64,000 nucleotides of DNA from an uncultured Erythrobacter sp. (GCA_947501005.1 CANMTU010000001.1:1450501-1514500), one strand, 5' to 3'. Counted from the stretch's first letter, positions 38,156-47,260 are shown. The notes: generated by a model from the letters alone, not told the origin. Made by a program: numbers and translations.

Positions 38156-39496
38156 TTACCGGCCCTGCCCGCCGCCCGTCTGCCGCTCCCGCGCCTCGAC
38201 CAGGCCGAGATCGGTGCCGCCGCCCTCGGCATTGGTGAATTGCGGCGCTTCGCGTTCGGGCGCCGCCCCGCCTTCATAGGTGATGCGGTAGATGATGCCG
38301 TTCTCGTCGTCGGAGAGATACATCGCGCCGTCGGGCCCCTGCGCCAGCCCCGCGAGGCGGCCCATCTGCCCCCAACCGGTCGGGCTGGATTCGTCCTCCA
38401 TCAGGAAACCGGTGACGAACGGTTTCATGCCGACCGGCCGGCCGTTCTCGAAATCGACCCGCAGGACTTCGTAGCCCGAGGGCGGGCTGCGGTTCCACGA
38501 TCCGCGCAGCGAGACGAAGGCATCGCCCCGATATTCGGCCGGCAGGCCGCCCCGCGTGGCGAAAGCCAGCTGCATCGGCGCGGAATGGGGCGTGTGCAGG
38601 CCGATCGGCTCCACGCTGCCGGCGGCATAATCGGAAAAGCTCTGGTCCGGCGGCGTATCCTGGGGGTTGAACTTGGACATGGCGTAGACATACGGCCAGC
38701 CATAGCGCTGCCCGTCCGCCAGGCGGTTGAACTCCTCGGCCTGCTCGTGATCGCCCAGCCAGTCGATCCCATGGTCGAAGCCGTAGGGGGTGCCGGTTGT
38801 CGGCTCGAACCCGTAACCGATCGTGTTGCGCAGGCCCGAGGCGAAGATCCGGCGATCCGAACCGTCCGGCTTCAGGGATACGATGGTCGCGTTCTCCGGG
38901 TTGGTCTCGGCGCACGCATTGCAGGTCGATCCAACCGAGACGTACAGCCGCCCGTCCGGCCCCATCACAACCATGCGATTGGGATGCTGGCCGCCCTCCG
39001 GAAAATCGGTCGCGATCGTTTCCAGCTCGCCCAGCGTCCCGTCGGGCCGGCGATCCGCCCGGTAGATATCGTTGACGGTCATCAGGTAGACCGTGTCGCC
39101 GACGATCTCGATCCCGTGCATCCCTTTCCTGGTGGCGACGACCTGTTTGATGTCGGCCTGCCCGTCGCCATTGGTGTCGCGCAGCATCATCACGTCGCCC
39201 TGCGCGCGGCGGGTGAGGTAGAGCGTGCCGTCATCCGCCACCCGCATCATGCGCGCGTTCTTCAGATCGCGGGCGAACACGTCGATCGCGAAACCCTTGG
39301 GCAAAGCGAGCCGCGCCATCCTCTCTGCGCTCCATTCGAGGGGTATCGGCTTGATGACGTGGCCGGTAATCTCGACCCCCTTGCGTCCACGATCCTCCTT
39401 TGCGGCGGGTTCGCTGCTCCCTGCACCGGCCTGGGCGAGTGCGGGGGGGGAAAGACCGGCGAGCAGGAGGGCGGCCAGGCAGGCGGAACGGCGCAT
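38156..39496 (-). CDS. PQQ-dependent sugar dehydrogenase-like (GSDH) exported protein
   Basis: A 446-residue exported beta-propeller protein of the glucose/sorbosone dehydrogenase family. A signal peptide (ends ALAQA) is followed by the propeller: GFAIDVFARDLKNARMM, DGTLYLTRR, GMHGIEI, and HPNRMVVMGPDGRLYVSVGSTCNAC with a CxxC that may form a disulfide. It continues GLRNTIGYGFEP, DGAMYLSDDENG and a Gly-rich C-terminus. PQQ use is family-based. Known substrates are aldoses, but the actual one here is uncertain. Confidence 0.87.
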   Translation of the reverse strand: MRRSACLAALLLAGLSPPALAQAGAGSSEPAAKEDRGRKGVEITGHVIKPIPLEWSAERMARLALPKGFAIDVFARDLKNARMMRVADDGTLYLTRRAQGDVMMLRDTNGDGQADIKQVVATRKGMHGIEIVGDTVYLMTVNDIYRADRRPDGTLGELETIATDFPEGGQHPNRMVVMGPDGRLYVSVGSTCNACAETNPENATIVSLKPDGSDRRIFASGLRNTIGYGFEPTTGTPYGFDHGIDWLGDHEQAEEFNRLADGQRYGWPYVYAMSKFNPQDTPPDQSFSDYAAGSVEPIGLHTPHSAPMQLAFATRGGLPAEYRGDAFVSLRGSWNRSPPSGYEVLRVDFENGRPVGMKPFVTGFLMEDESSPTGWGQMGRLAGLAQGPDGAMYLSDDENGIIYRITYEGGAAPEREAPQFTNAEGGGTDLGLVEARERQTGGGQGR

Positions 39497-39642
39497 AATT
39501 CATCGTCCTTTTGGTTAACTCCCTGTTTGAAGTGCCTTTCTCCCCCGTCAGTTCCCATTGTTGTCTGAAATGCTCGTGATGGATCATCCGGCGTGATAGG
39601 CTCCCCGCAATAAACCCGAACAGAGGTGGAGAGGACGCCGCG

Positions 39643-40707
39643 ATGACCGAAGAGATACTGGAACCGGGTCTGCCGATCGTCGATCCGCACCATCACTTGT
39701 GGGATTTGCGCCCCCTCCTCCCCGCCTTTCCGCAGCCACACCACCCCTTCCTCGCCGCGATTGCCGGAGCGGCCTATTACACGTTCGACGCATTGCGGGC
39801 CGATACGCAGAGCGGCCATGCCGTCATGGGCACGGTGTTCATGGAATGCGGCGCGTTTTACGATTCTTCACGGGACGCGGCGATGAAACCGGTCGGCGAG
39901 GTCGAGTTCGCGGGCGGCGTCGCCGCGCAGGGCGCAAGCGGGTTGTACGGAGACTACCGCCCCTGCGCCGCCATCGTCGGCCATGCGGACCTGACGCTGG
40001 GCGACGCGGTCAGGCCGGTGATCGAGGCGTTGATTGCCGCCGGCAATGGCCGCTTCAAGGGGATCCGCCACGCCGGTGCGTCAGATGCGGACCCGGATGT
40101 CCTCGGCCCGCCATTCCATGCGCCGCAAGGGCTCTACGGGTCGGACGCCTTTCGCGAGGGCTTCGCCGCCTATGCCAAGCAAGGCCTGACGTTCGACGCC
40201 TGGCTGCTGGAGCCGCAACTTGGCGATCTGCTCGATCTCGCGCGCGCCTTTTCCGAGCAGACCATCGTCCTCGACCATTGCGGCTCGCCGCTCGGGATCG
40301 CTTCCTATCGCGGCACGCTGCCGGAGAATTTCGAGCGCTGGCGCGCGAATATCCGGGCCATTGCCGAATGCCCCAACGTCTCGGTCAAGCTGGGCGGGCT
40401 GGCGATGGCGTTCTGCGGCATGCCGGAAGACGGCCCGTTCGATCGCCGCGCCGAAGGAGAATGCGGATCGGAGACGCTGGCCCGGCTATGGAAGCCCTAT
40501 ATCGAGACCTGCATCGAGGCGTTCGGGCCGCGGCGGGCGATGTTCGAAAGCAATTATCCGGTCGATCGCTGGGGCGCGAGCTATCCGGTGCTGTGGAACG
40601 CGTTCAAACGCCTCGCCGCCAATGCCTCGGACGATGAGAAACGCGCGCTGTTCGCCGGCACGGCGGCCCGCATCTACGGCATCGAACACGTCCTCGCGGC
40701 TGCCTGA
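39643..40707 (+). CDS. Amidohydrolase family (TIM-barrel metal hydrolase)
   Basis: A 354-residue metal-dependent hydrolase of the amidohydrolase-2 type. HHH-type metal ligands occur at the N-terminus (VDPHHHLWDL), then FMECG, FKGIRHAG, a VLDHCGSPLG His and the C-terminal FESNYPVDRWGASYPVLWNAF Asp region. Relatives include lactonases and 2-pyrone-4,6-dicarboxylate hydrolases acting in sugar or aromatic breakdown. The substrate is not assignable. The flavin-dependent gene downstream may belong to the same small catabolic set. Confidence 0.87.
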   Translation: MTEEILEPGLPIVDPHHHLWDLRPLLPAFPQPHHPFLAAIAGAAYYTFDALRADTQSGHAVMGTVFMECGAFYDSSRDAAMKPVGEVEFAGGVAAQGASGLYGDYRPCAAIVGHADLTLGDAVRPVIEALIAAGNGRFKGIRHAGASDADPDVLGPPFHAPQGLYGSDAFREGFAAYAKQGLTFDAWLLEPQLGDLLDLARAFSEQTIVLDHCGSPLGIASYRGTLPENFERWRANIRAIAECPNVSVKLGGLAMAFCGMPEDGPFDRRAEGECGSETLARLWKPYIETCIEAFGPRRAMFESNYPVDRWGASYPVLWNAFKRLAANASDDEKRALFAGTAARIYGIEHVLAAA

Positions 40708-40791
40708 CCCTTCCGTAACGTCACGCTCGACAGGGGCGGGCCTGCGCCATACACGAATCGCAGGTTCCATTCGCATCGCAAAGGCCCGCCC

Positions 40792-41754
40792 ATGACCCTG
40801 CCCGCTCCGTTCGACAGATTGCGCCTGCCGGTCATCGGATCGCCGCTGTTCATCGTGTCGGGGCCGGAACTCGTGATCGCGCAGTGCAAGGCCGGGATCG
40901 TCGGCAGCTTCCCCGCCCTCAACGCCCGGCCGCAAAGCGAGCTGGACGAATGGCTGCACCGCATCACCGAGGAACTGGCCGAGCACAATCGCGATCATCC
41001 CGAACGGCCCGCCGCGCCCTTCGCCGTCAACCAGATCGTCCACCGCTCGAACGACCGGATCGAGGCGGACATGGCGACCTGCGCCAAATGGCAGGTGCCG
41101 CTGGTGATCACCTCGCTCGGCGCGCGGGAGGAAATCTTCGACGCCGTGCGCGGCTGGGGCGGCATCACCCTGCACGACATCATCAACAACCGCTTCGCGC
41201 ATAAGGCCATCGAAAAGGGGGCGGACGGCCTCATCCCCGTCGCCGCGGGCGCGGGCGGCCATGCCGGAACGCTCAGCCCGTTCGCATTGATGCAGGAAAT
41301 CCGCGAATGGTTCGACGGGCTGGTCGCGCTGTCCGGCTCGATCGCGCATGGTCGATCGATCCTGGCGGCGCAGGCGCTGGGCGCGGATTTCGCCTATATC
41401 GGCTCGCCCTGGATCGCCACGGAAGAGGCCAATGCCGATGCCGGATACAAGGAGGGGATCGTCTCGGGCGATGCGTCGGGCATCGTCTATTCCAACCTCT
41501 TCACCGGGGTGCACGGCAATTACCTGCGCTCCAGCATCGAGAATGCCGGGCTCGACCCCGACGATCTGCCGCAAAGCGACCCGAGCAAGATGAATTTCGG
41601 CAGCGGCGGCAACACCAAGGCCAAGGCGTGGAAGGACATCTGGGGTTCGGGCCAGGGAATCGGCACCGTGCGCGAAATCGCCCCGGTCGAAGCCATGGTC
41701 GCACGCCTGGAACGGGAATACACCGCCGCGAAAAGTGCGCTCGCCGCGGCCTGA
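40792..41754 (+). CDS. NAD(P)H-dependent flavin oxidoreductase / nitronate monooxygenase-like
   Basis: A 320-residue FMN TIM-barrel enzyme of the nitronate monooxygenase group. Recognisable parts are LRLPVIGSPLFIVSGPELVIAQCKAGIVGSFPALN, GLIPVAAGAGGHAG with an active-site His, and ALGADFAYIGSPWIATEEA. Annotated members oxidise nitronates or act as quinone/enoyl reductases, so the reaction is uncertain. It starts 84 bases after the amidohydrolase gene. Confidence 0.88.
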   Translation: MTLPAPFDRLRLPVIGSPLFIVSGPELVIAQCKAGIVGSFPALNARPQSELDEWLHRITEELAEHNRDHPERPAAPFAVNQIVHRSNDRIEADMATCAKWQVPLVITSLGAREEIFDAVRGWGGITLHDIINNRFAHKAIEKGADGLIPVAAGAGGHAGTLSPFALMQEIREWFDGLVALSGSIAHGRSILAAQALGADFAYIGSPWIATEEANADAGYKEGIVSGDASGIVYSNLFTGVHGNYLRSSIENAGLDPDDLPQSDPSKMNFGSGGNTKAKAWKDIWGSGQGIGTVREIAPVEAMVARLEREYTAAKSALAAA

Positions 41755-41761
41755 GGGGTGG

Positions 41762-42247
41762 TCAGAACAGGCCCTGCGCCAACCCCTCGGCCAGTGCCTC
41801 ACCCAGGTCGCGTGCCTGATCGAGCGAGGCTTTCTCCACCGTCTTCGCCGCCAGGATCGCCTCGGGCGTCTGTGCATCGGTATTGACGATCATCGGCTCC
41901 GTCACCCGCCGCAGCCGCCATCCCCTGGCAATCCGGTCGAGCTGGCGCTGCGCCCCTTCCCCGTCCGACCCTGCGGCGATGATCGTGGCGTAGGGCCGCC
42001 CCTCGATCCGGCCGAGGATGGGGTAATAACAGCGGTCGAACATCTCCTTCATCATCCCGCTCATCGTGGCGAGGTTTTCAGGACACACGAAGAGGTAGCC
42101 CCGCGCCGCAAGGATATCGCCGGGCTCGACGGTTTCGGCGGCCAGCAGCCTTGCCCGATCGCCTGCGCCTTGCGCGGCAGCGGCGGCCAGCGCCTCGGCG
42201 GTTCCGGTGCGGCTGTGCCAGGCGACTAGGAGCGAGGAGCCTTCCAT
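41762..42247 (-). CDS. Flavodoxin-like FMN oxidoreductase
   Basis: A 161-residue flavodoxin-fold protein with the FMN phosphate loop at the N-terminus (WHSRTGTAEALA) and the PENLATMSGMMKEMFDRCYYPILGR region typical of NAD(P)H:FMN reductase/WrbA relatives. There is one His in the loop and a single central Cys. No partner gene is obvious. It is convergent with the preceding gene and divergent from recJ. Confidence 0.83.
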   Translation of the reverse strand: MEGSSLLVAWHSRTGTAEALAAAAAQGAGDRARLLAAETVEPGDILAARGYLFVCPENLATMSGMMKEMFDRCYYPILGRIEGRPYATIIAAGSDGEGAQRQLDRIARGWRLRRVTEPMIVNTDAQTPEAILAAKTVEKASLDQARDLGEALAEGLAQGLF

Positions 42248-42326
42248 GCGCTACTTTCCCCATGCCGCCTGTCGATTGTCAATCGCCGTCCCTTTCGCGC
42301 TCGTCCGTCAGCCTGTAAGGCGGGGG

Positions 42327-44114
42327 ATGGCTTCCACAGCATTGAATCACGTCTTCGGCGTCGCCCGCTCGATCAGCGGCAAGGCCTGGCGCTGGCGCGG
42401 CGGGAACATGAAACTCGGCGGCACCGCCCTTGGCGACGGCGAGGCGATCGTGCGGCAATTGCTGATCGCCCGCGGGGTGGCCGAGGATGACCTGGCCCGC
42501 AACATCGCGCCGACACTGCGCGAATTCCTGCCCGATCCGAGCGAGTTCAACGATATGGACGCCGCCGCCGACCGGTTGGCGCAGGCCGTGCTGGGGCACG
42601 AGAAGATTACGATCTACGGCGATTACGACGTCGACGGGGCGACCAGCAGCGCGCTGATGATCCGCCTGCTGCGCGAATTGGGCGTGGCGGCGGACTATTA
42701 CATCCCCGATCGCCTCCTCGAAGGTTACGGCCCGACCGGCGAAGCGCTCGTAAGGCTGGCCGAGCAAGGGTGCAGCCTGATCGTCACGGTCGATTGCGGG
42801 GCGATGGCGCACGATGCGCTGAAGCAGGCGCGCGACGCCGGGGTCGACGTGATCGTGGTCGACCATCACAAATGCGCGCCCGACCTTCCCGAAGCCGCCG
42901 CGCTGGTCAATCCGAACCGGCTGGACGAAAACGACCTTGCCGCCGCGCATGGGCATCTCGCGGCGGTCGGCGTCGCCTTCCTGCTCGCCATTGCGCTGGT
43001 GCGCGTGCTGCGCAAGCAGGGCTATTTCGCGGACCGGGCGGAGCCGAACCTTATGGCCCTGCTCGATCTCGTCGCGCTCGGCACGGTGGCGGACGTTGCC
43101 GCGCTTCACGGGCTCAACCGGGCCTTCGTGGCGCAGGGGCTGAAGGTCATGGCGCGGCGCGACAATATCGGCATGGCTGCCCTGATCGACGCCAGCCGGC
43201 TGAAGCGCGCGCCCGCCTGTTCCGATCTCGGTTTCGCCCTCGGCCCGCGCATCAATGCCGGCGGCCGGGTGGGCGAATCGACGCTGGGCGTGCGATTGCT
43301 GACGACCGACGATCCCGACGAGGCGCGCGCGATCGCCGCCCAGCTTTCCGCCCTGAACGAAGATCGCCGGGCGATCGAGGCGGAGGTGCAGGCAGCGGCC
43401 GAAGAACAGCTCGCCGCCCAGCACAACCGCGCCGTCCATATCGTCGCGGGCCGGGGATGGCATCCCGGGGTCATCGGCATCGTCGCCGGGCGGATCAAGG
43501 AAAAGACCGGCAAGCCATCGCTGGTCATCGCGCTCGACGCGGAGAGCGGACAGGGCAAGGGCTCGGGCCGATCCATCGCCGGGGTCGATCTGGGCGCCGC
43601 GATCATCCGCGCGCGCGAAGACGGGCTGCTGGTCGCAGGCGGCGGGCATGCGATGGCCGCCGGGTTGACGATCTCGGCGGACCGGCTGGAGGATTTCTCG
43701 GCGTGGCTGGATAGCCATCTCGAAACCGCCGTCGCACGGGCGTCGGCCAGTCAGGAAATGCTGCTGGATCTCGCCCTGTCGCCGGGCGGGGTGACGGCCG
43801 ATCTCGTCTCCTCGCTCGACGGGGGCGGGCCTTACGGCATGGGCTGGCCCGGGCCGCGCCTCGCCGTGGGTCCGGTGCGGCTGGTGAAATGCGACATGGT
43901 GGGGACCGGCCATGTGCGCATGATCGCTTCCGGCGACGACGGCCGCAGCTTCAAGGCCATCGCCTTTCGCAGCGCCGACAGCGAGATGGGGCAGACCCTG
44001 CTCAATGCCGCGCGCGGGCGGCGGCTGTGGCTGGCCGGGCGGGCGAAGATCGACGATTGGGGATCGTCCCCCGCCGCCGAACTGCATGTCGAGGACGCAG
44101 CTTTCGCCGATTGA
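42327..44114 (+). CDS. recJ: Single-strand-specific exonuclease RecJ
   Basis: RecJ (595 residues), a 5'-3' ssDNA exonuclease used in recombination, mismatch and base-excision repair. The DHH phosphoesterase motifs are clear: DYDVDGATSSA, VTVDCG, VDHHK and DLVALGTVADVA. The DHHA1 part has GWHPGVIGIVAGR, KGSGRSIAGVDLGAAI and GGGHAMAAG. ATG 42327 is preceded by AAGGCGGGGG, giving MASTALNHVFGVARS; the open frame upstream is ignored. Confidence 0.96.
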   Translation: MASTALNHVFGVARSISGKAWRWRGGNMKLGGTALGDGEAIVRQLLIARGVAEDDLARNIAPTLREFLPDPSEFNDMDAAADRLAQAVLGHEKITIYGDYDVDGATSSALMIRLLRELGVAADYYIPDRLLEGYGPTGEALVRLAEQGCSLIVTVDCGAMAHDALKQARDAGVDVIVVDHHKCAPDLPEAAALVNPNRLDENDLAAAHGHLAAVGVAFLLAIALVRVLRKQGYFADRAEPNLMALLDLVALGTVADVAALHGLNRAFVAQGLKVMARRDNIGMAALIDASRLKRAPACSDLGFALGPRINAGGRVGESTLGVRLLTTDDPDEARAIAAQLSALNEDRRAIEAEVQAAAEEQLAAQHNRAVHIVAGRGWHPGVIGIVAGRIKEKTGKPSLVIALDAESGQGKGSGRSIAGVDLGAAIIRAREDGLLVAGGGHAMAAGLTISADRLEDFSAWLDSHLETAVARASASQEMLLDLALSPGGVTADLVSSLDGGGPYGMGWPGPRLAVGPVRLVKCDMVGTGHVRMIASGDDGRSFKAIAFRSADSEMGQTLLNAARGRRLWLAGRAKIDDWGSSPAAELHVEDAAFAD

Positions 44115-44148
44115 GTGCCCGGCGGCGGGGTTTCACCAAATTGCGGGG

Positions 44149-44177
44149 TTGACGCTGGCCCGACCCCCGCCTAAGTG
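44149..44177 (+). promoter_or_regulatory. Candidate promoter of tRNA-Glu genes
   Basis: TTGACG at 44149-44154, spacer of 17, then TAAGTG at 44172-44177. It lies about 33 bases before the first tRNA, a fitting distance for the 5' leader of a tRNA transcript. Confidence 0.5.
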
Positions 44178-44209
44178 CCGCGCCACGCCACCGACCCGGT
44201 ATCGGGACT

Positions 44210-44284
44210 GGCCCCTTCGTCTAGCGGTTAGGACGCGGCCCTTTCACGGCTGAAACACGGGTTCGATTCCCGTAGGGGTCACCA
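44210..44284 (+). tRNA. tRNA-Glu (anticodon TTC)
   Basis: Cloverleaf fits well: acceptor stem GGCCCCT / AGGGGTC (one G-T pair), anticodon stem CGGCC/GGCTG with loop CTTTCAC, so the anticodon is TTC (Glu), and T-arm GTTCGATTC. The CCA end is encoded (44282-44284). A near-identical CTC copy follows. Confidence 0.97.
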
Positions 44285-44314
44285 TGGGCGGCGCTGCTCC
44301 TTTTCGATTGGTGC

Positions 44315-44389
44315 GGCCCCTTCGTCTAGCGGTTAGGACGCGGCCCTCTCACGGCTGAAACACGGGTTCGATTCCCGTAGGGGTCACCA
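44315..44389 (+). tRNA. tRNA-Glu (anticodon CTC)
   Basis: Same sequence as the previous tRNA except for the wobble base of the anticodon (T34 to C34), giving CTC (Glu, reading GAG). Encoded CCA is at 44387-44389. Thirty bases separate it from the first, so they are probably co-transcribed. Confidence 0.96.
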
Positions 44390-44403
44390 GCGGGGTCACC
44401 AGC
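44380..44403 (+). repeat. 12-base tandem repeat at tRNA-Glu 3' end
   Basis: GGGGTCACCAGC occurs twice in direct succession (44380-44391 and 44392-44403). The first copy is the tRNA 3' end with CCA; the second lies just beyond it. This is a duplicated tRNA end, possibly a trace of recombination. Confidence 0.8.
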
Positions 44404-44448
44404 GAAACGCCAGAAGCCGACGCGCCGGCGGTTTTCCCGGTTGCGGGC

Positions 44449-44466
44449 ATGTCATCGGCTTGCAAC
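44449..44466 (+). promoter_or_regulatory. Weak candidate Pho box upstream of phoR
   Basis: Two 7-base elements, ATGTCAT (44449-44455) and TTGCAAC (44460-44466), with the 4-base gap of Pho boxes. The first matches CTGTCAT well, the second poorly. It ends 28 bases before the phoR start. Weak support on its own. Confidence 0.3.
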
Positions 44467-44494
44467 AACGGCATAGCCAGACGCAGGGATGAGC

Positions 44495-45667
44495 ATGTCG
44501 ACCTTTCCCAAATCCGCATTCGCCATCGCGGCGATCACCTGCATCGTCCTGCTGCTGCAAGGGCTGGACTGGATCGTCACCGGCGCCCTGCTGGTGGTAT
44601 GGAGTGGAACCTTGTGGCTGGCGGCGGCGAAACCGCCCCCTCAGATCGAACGCGAAAACCGGTCGTCCTTTTCGCACGGCATGATGGGCGAGCTGATCGA
44701 GCATTCGCAGACCTCCATCATCGTCACCGAACGCGGGCGAATCGCCATCGCCAACAATTCCGCCCGGGGCCTGCTCGGTGCACATATCGTCGGCCAGGAC
44801 GCGCGCATGGCATTGCGCCAGCCCGAGGCGGTGCGCCTGCTCGAAAGCGATGCGGACGGGGCGGCGGTGGTGCGTGGCCTCGCCCGCCGGCGCGACATCT
44901 GGCGCATCAACCGCAAGCAATTGGGCGAAGACATGGCGGTGATCGAATTCGTCAACAAGACCGCCGAAGCGGACATCTCGCGCGCCCATACCGATTTCGT
45001 CGCCAATGCCAGCCACGAACTGCGCACGCCGCTCGCCTCGATCCTCGGCTATGTCGAGACCCTGCGCGACGATGTCGAGCATCTGGAACCCGGCATGGCG
45101 GACAAGTTCCTCGCCACGATCCAGCGCGAGGCGCGGCGATTGCAGGATCTCGTCGGCGATCTCATGTCCCTCTCCCGCATCGAGGCGGAAAAGCACGAGA
45201 TGCCGAGCGAAGAGATCGAACTGTCCAGCCTGGTCGAACGCGCCGCCCGCGACGGGGCCGGCGTGCAACGGGCCGACCGGCTCGAGATCGTCAGCGAAGG
45301 AACCTTCACGGTGCGCGGCGATCTCCAGCAGCTCGAGCAGCTGGTCCGCAACCTGGTCGACAACGCAATGAAATACGGCGCGCCGGAGGAGACGGTGACG
45401 GTGCGGGTCGAACCGAGTTCCACGGCCAAGGTCCTCCTGTCGGTTCAGGATCGCGGCGACGGCATCGCGCCCGAACACCTCCCGCACCTAACCCGCCGTT
45501 TCTATCGCACCGATCCCGGGCGCAGCCGGGCCTCGGGCGGCACCGGCCTCGGGCTCGCCATCGTCAAGCATATCGTGGAACGGCATCGCGGCCGGCTCGA
45601 TATCGAAAGCCAGCGGGGCGAAGGCACGGTGTTCAAGGTGAAGCTGCCGCTGGTGCAACAAGACTGA
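44495..45667 (+). CDS. phoR: Phosphate regulon sensor histidine kinase PhoR
   Basis: Sensor kinase of 390 residues. Two N-terminal membrane segments are followed by a PAS-like domain (SQTSIIVTERGRIAIANNSARGLL), then the HisKA phosphoacceptor H174 in ANASHELRTPLASILGY. The ATPase domain has N-box RNLVDNAMKYG, G1 QDRGDGIAPEHL and G2 GGTGLGLAIVKHI. It phosphorylates PhoB when phosphate is low. ATG 44495, with AGGG six bases upstream, is preferred over 44489. The neighbouring pst-phoU-phoB genes support the PhoR assignment. Confidence 0.92.
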   Translation: MSTFPKSAFAIAAITCIVLLLQGLDWIVTGALLVVWSGTLWLAAAKPPPQIERENRSSFSHGMMGELIEHSQTSIIVTERGRIAIANNSARGLLGAHIVGQDARMALRQPEAVRLLESDADGAAVVRGLARRRDIWRINRKQLGEDMAVIEFVNKTAEADISRAHTDFVANASHELRTPLASILGYVETLRDDVEHLEPGMADKFLATIQREARRLQDLVGDLMSLSRIEAEKHEMPSEEIELSSLVERAARDGAGVQRADRLEIVSEGTFTVRGDLQQLEQLVRNLVDNAMKYGAPEETVTVRVEPSSTAKVLLSVQDRGDGIAPEHLPHLTRRFYRTDPGRSRASGGTGLGLAIVKHIVERHRGRLDIESQRGEGTVFKVKLPLVQQD

Positions 45668-45725
45668 CGCATCGTCTCACCTCACGCGCAATTTCCGGCC
45701 TGAGTGCATACCGGCGCGCGACAAC

Positions 45726-45754
45726 CTGTCACAGAACTGCAATACAATCGTCAT
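45726..45754 (+). promoter_or_regulatory. Pho box upstream of porin gene
   Basis: Three 7-base repeats, CTGTCAC, CTGCAAT and TCGTCAT, each separated by exactly 4 bases (AGAA, ACAA), the 11-base phasing of PhoB binding sites (consensus CTGTCAT). It ends 37 bases before the ATG. The match and context are convincing. Confidence 0.75.
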
Positions 45755-45791
45755 ACTGAGCGCTGGTTCTCACTACAGAGCGAAACCCACG

Positions 45792-47192
45792 ATGCGTATG
45801 CGTCCGATTGTCCTCGGCACGACCCTACTGGCGACGGGCCTGATCGCCTGCCCGGCGATCGCCCAGACGGCCCCTTCCGGCGGCGCGTCGGCGGACGATC
45901 TCGCGGCCCTGCGCGCGCAGCTCGAGGCGCTTTCGGCGCGGGTGCAGACCCTTGAAGGCGAATTGGCCGTAGCCCGGGCGGCGGCGTCTGTGGATGCCGA
46001 AACCCCTGCCCCCGCCCTCGCCCCGGCCCCGATCGAAGCCGAACCGCAGGCGATCGCCGCGAACGACAAGCCTGCCACGACGATCACCTTCAAGGGCGCC
46101 CCGCTGTTCGAAAGTGAAGGCGGGTGGAGCTTCAAACCGCGCGGCCGGCTCCAATTCGTCGCGGGCGTTGTCGCGGCCCCCGATTCGACCGGCGCGCGCG
46201 ATGGCTATGGCGGGGAAGTCCGCCGCGCGCGGCTTGGGTTCGAAGGCACGGTGCCGGGCGGCTTCGGCTACAAGTTCGAGGCCGATTTCAACGGTAACGA
46301 GGTCGAGGTCATCGATGCCTTCATCTCCTACAGCGACGATGCGCTCACCTTCATCGTCGGCGAGCACAATCATTTCCAGTCGCTCGAAGAGCTGACCAGC
46401 GGCCGTTTCACCTCCTTCATCGAACGCGCCGCCTTCACCGATGCCTTCAATTTCGAACGCCGGCTGGGCGTCAGCGGGCAGTATCAGGCGGGCGACGTGC
46501 TGGTTCAGGCGGGCGTGTTCAACGACAATATCGCCGATCTGCCCGATACGAATCACAGCTATGACGGGCGCGTCGTGTGGATGCCCCGCTATGGCGACAC
46601 GCAGCTGCATCTGGGCGGCTCGGTCCATCACACCGTCCTTCAGGACCGGTCGGACGTGCGGTATCGCCAGCGCCCCTTCGTCCATTTCACTTCGACCCGC
46701 TTCATCGATACCGGCACGCTCGATGCGCTCAGCGAGCTTGGCTATGGCGGGGAAGCCGCGCTGATTTCCGGGCGCTTCCACATGGCGGGCGAAGGATACT
46801 GGCAGCGTGTGGACCGGCCCGCGGGCCTGGCCGACCCGCGCTTCTTCGGCGGTTATGCCGAAGCCGGCCTGTTCCTGACCCCGGGCGACACGCGGGGATA
46901 CCGCAACGGCGTGTTCGAACGCGTCCGCCCCGTGCGCGAACTGGGCGAAGGCGGGTTCGGTGCGGTCCAGCTCGTGGCGCGCTACGACTATCTCGATCTC
47001 AACGACGCGGGGATCGTCGGCGGAATCCAGAACGGCTATCTGCTGTCGCTCATCTGGACGCCGACCGATTACACCCGGCTGCTGCTGAACTACGCCCGGC
47101 TCGATTACGACGATGCCGTGTTTCGACGAGCCGGCGGGTCGGCCGATTATTCGGTCGATAGCCTGGCCGTGAGCGCACAGATCGACTTCTGA
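45792..47192 (+). CDS. Phosphate-selective porin (OprO/OprP type)
   Basis: An outer-membrane porin (466 residues). The signal peptide ends IAQ; a short coiled coil (LAALRAQLEALSARVQTLEGEL) precedes the barrel, which has FKPRGRLQFVAGVV, RRARLGFEGTVPGGFGYKFEADF and many strands, finishing SVDSLAVSAQIDF with a terminal Phe. This is the Porin_O_P family, induced for phosphate or polyphosphate uptake in low phosphate. A three-repeat Pho box upstream and pstS just downstream support that role. Confidence 0.92.
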   Translation: MRMRPIVLGTTLLATGLIACPAIAQTAPSGGASADDLAALRAQLEALSARVQTLEGELAVARAAASVDAETPAPALAPAPIEAEPQAIAANDKPATTITFKGAPLFESEGGWSFKPRGRLQFVAGVVAAPDSTGARDGYGGEVRRARLGFEGTVPGGFGYKFEADFNGNEVEVIDAFISYSDDALTFIVGEHNHFQSLEELTSGRFTSFIERAAFTDAFNFERRLGVSGQYQAGDVLVQAGVFNDNIADLPDTNHSYDGRVVWMPRYGDTQLHLGGSVHHTVLQDRSDVRYRQRPFVHFTSTRFIDTGTLDALSELGYGGEAALISGRFHMAGEGYWQRVDRPAGLADPRFFGGYAEAGLFLTPGDTRGYRNGVFERVRPVRELGEGGFGAVQLVARYDYLDLNDAGIVGGIQNGYLLSLIWTPTDYTRLLLNYARLDYDDAVFRRAGGSADYSVDSLAVSAQIDF

Positions 47193-47212
47193 AGCCCGGC
47201 CCCGCCTTCAAT

Positions 47213-47230
47213 CCGTAACATTCCCGTCAT
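47213..47230 (+). promoter_or_regulatory. Pho box upstream of pstS
   Basis: CCGTAAC (47213-47219) and CCGTCAT (47224-47230) separated by ATTC: the 7-4-7 arrangement of a Pho box. It ends 30 bases before the pstS ATG. A GGAAGGG ribosome site lies between. Confidence 0.65.
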
Positions 47231-47260
47231 ACCGCCCACCTCTGGAAGGGACCCGAACGC

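Noticed and set aside
42279..44087. A 602-codon minus-strand frame opposite recJ
   Set aside because: recJ has all DHH motifs in the other frame; this one is Arg/His/Gly-rich noise.
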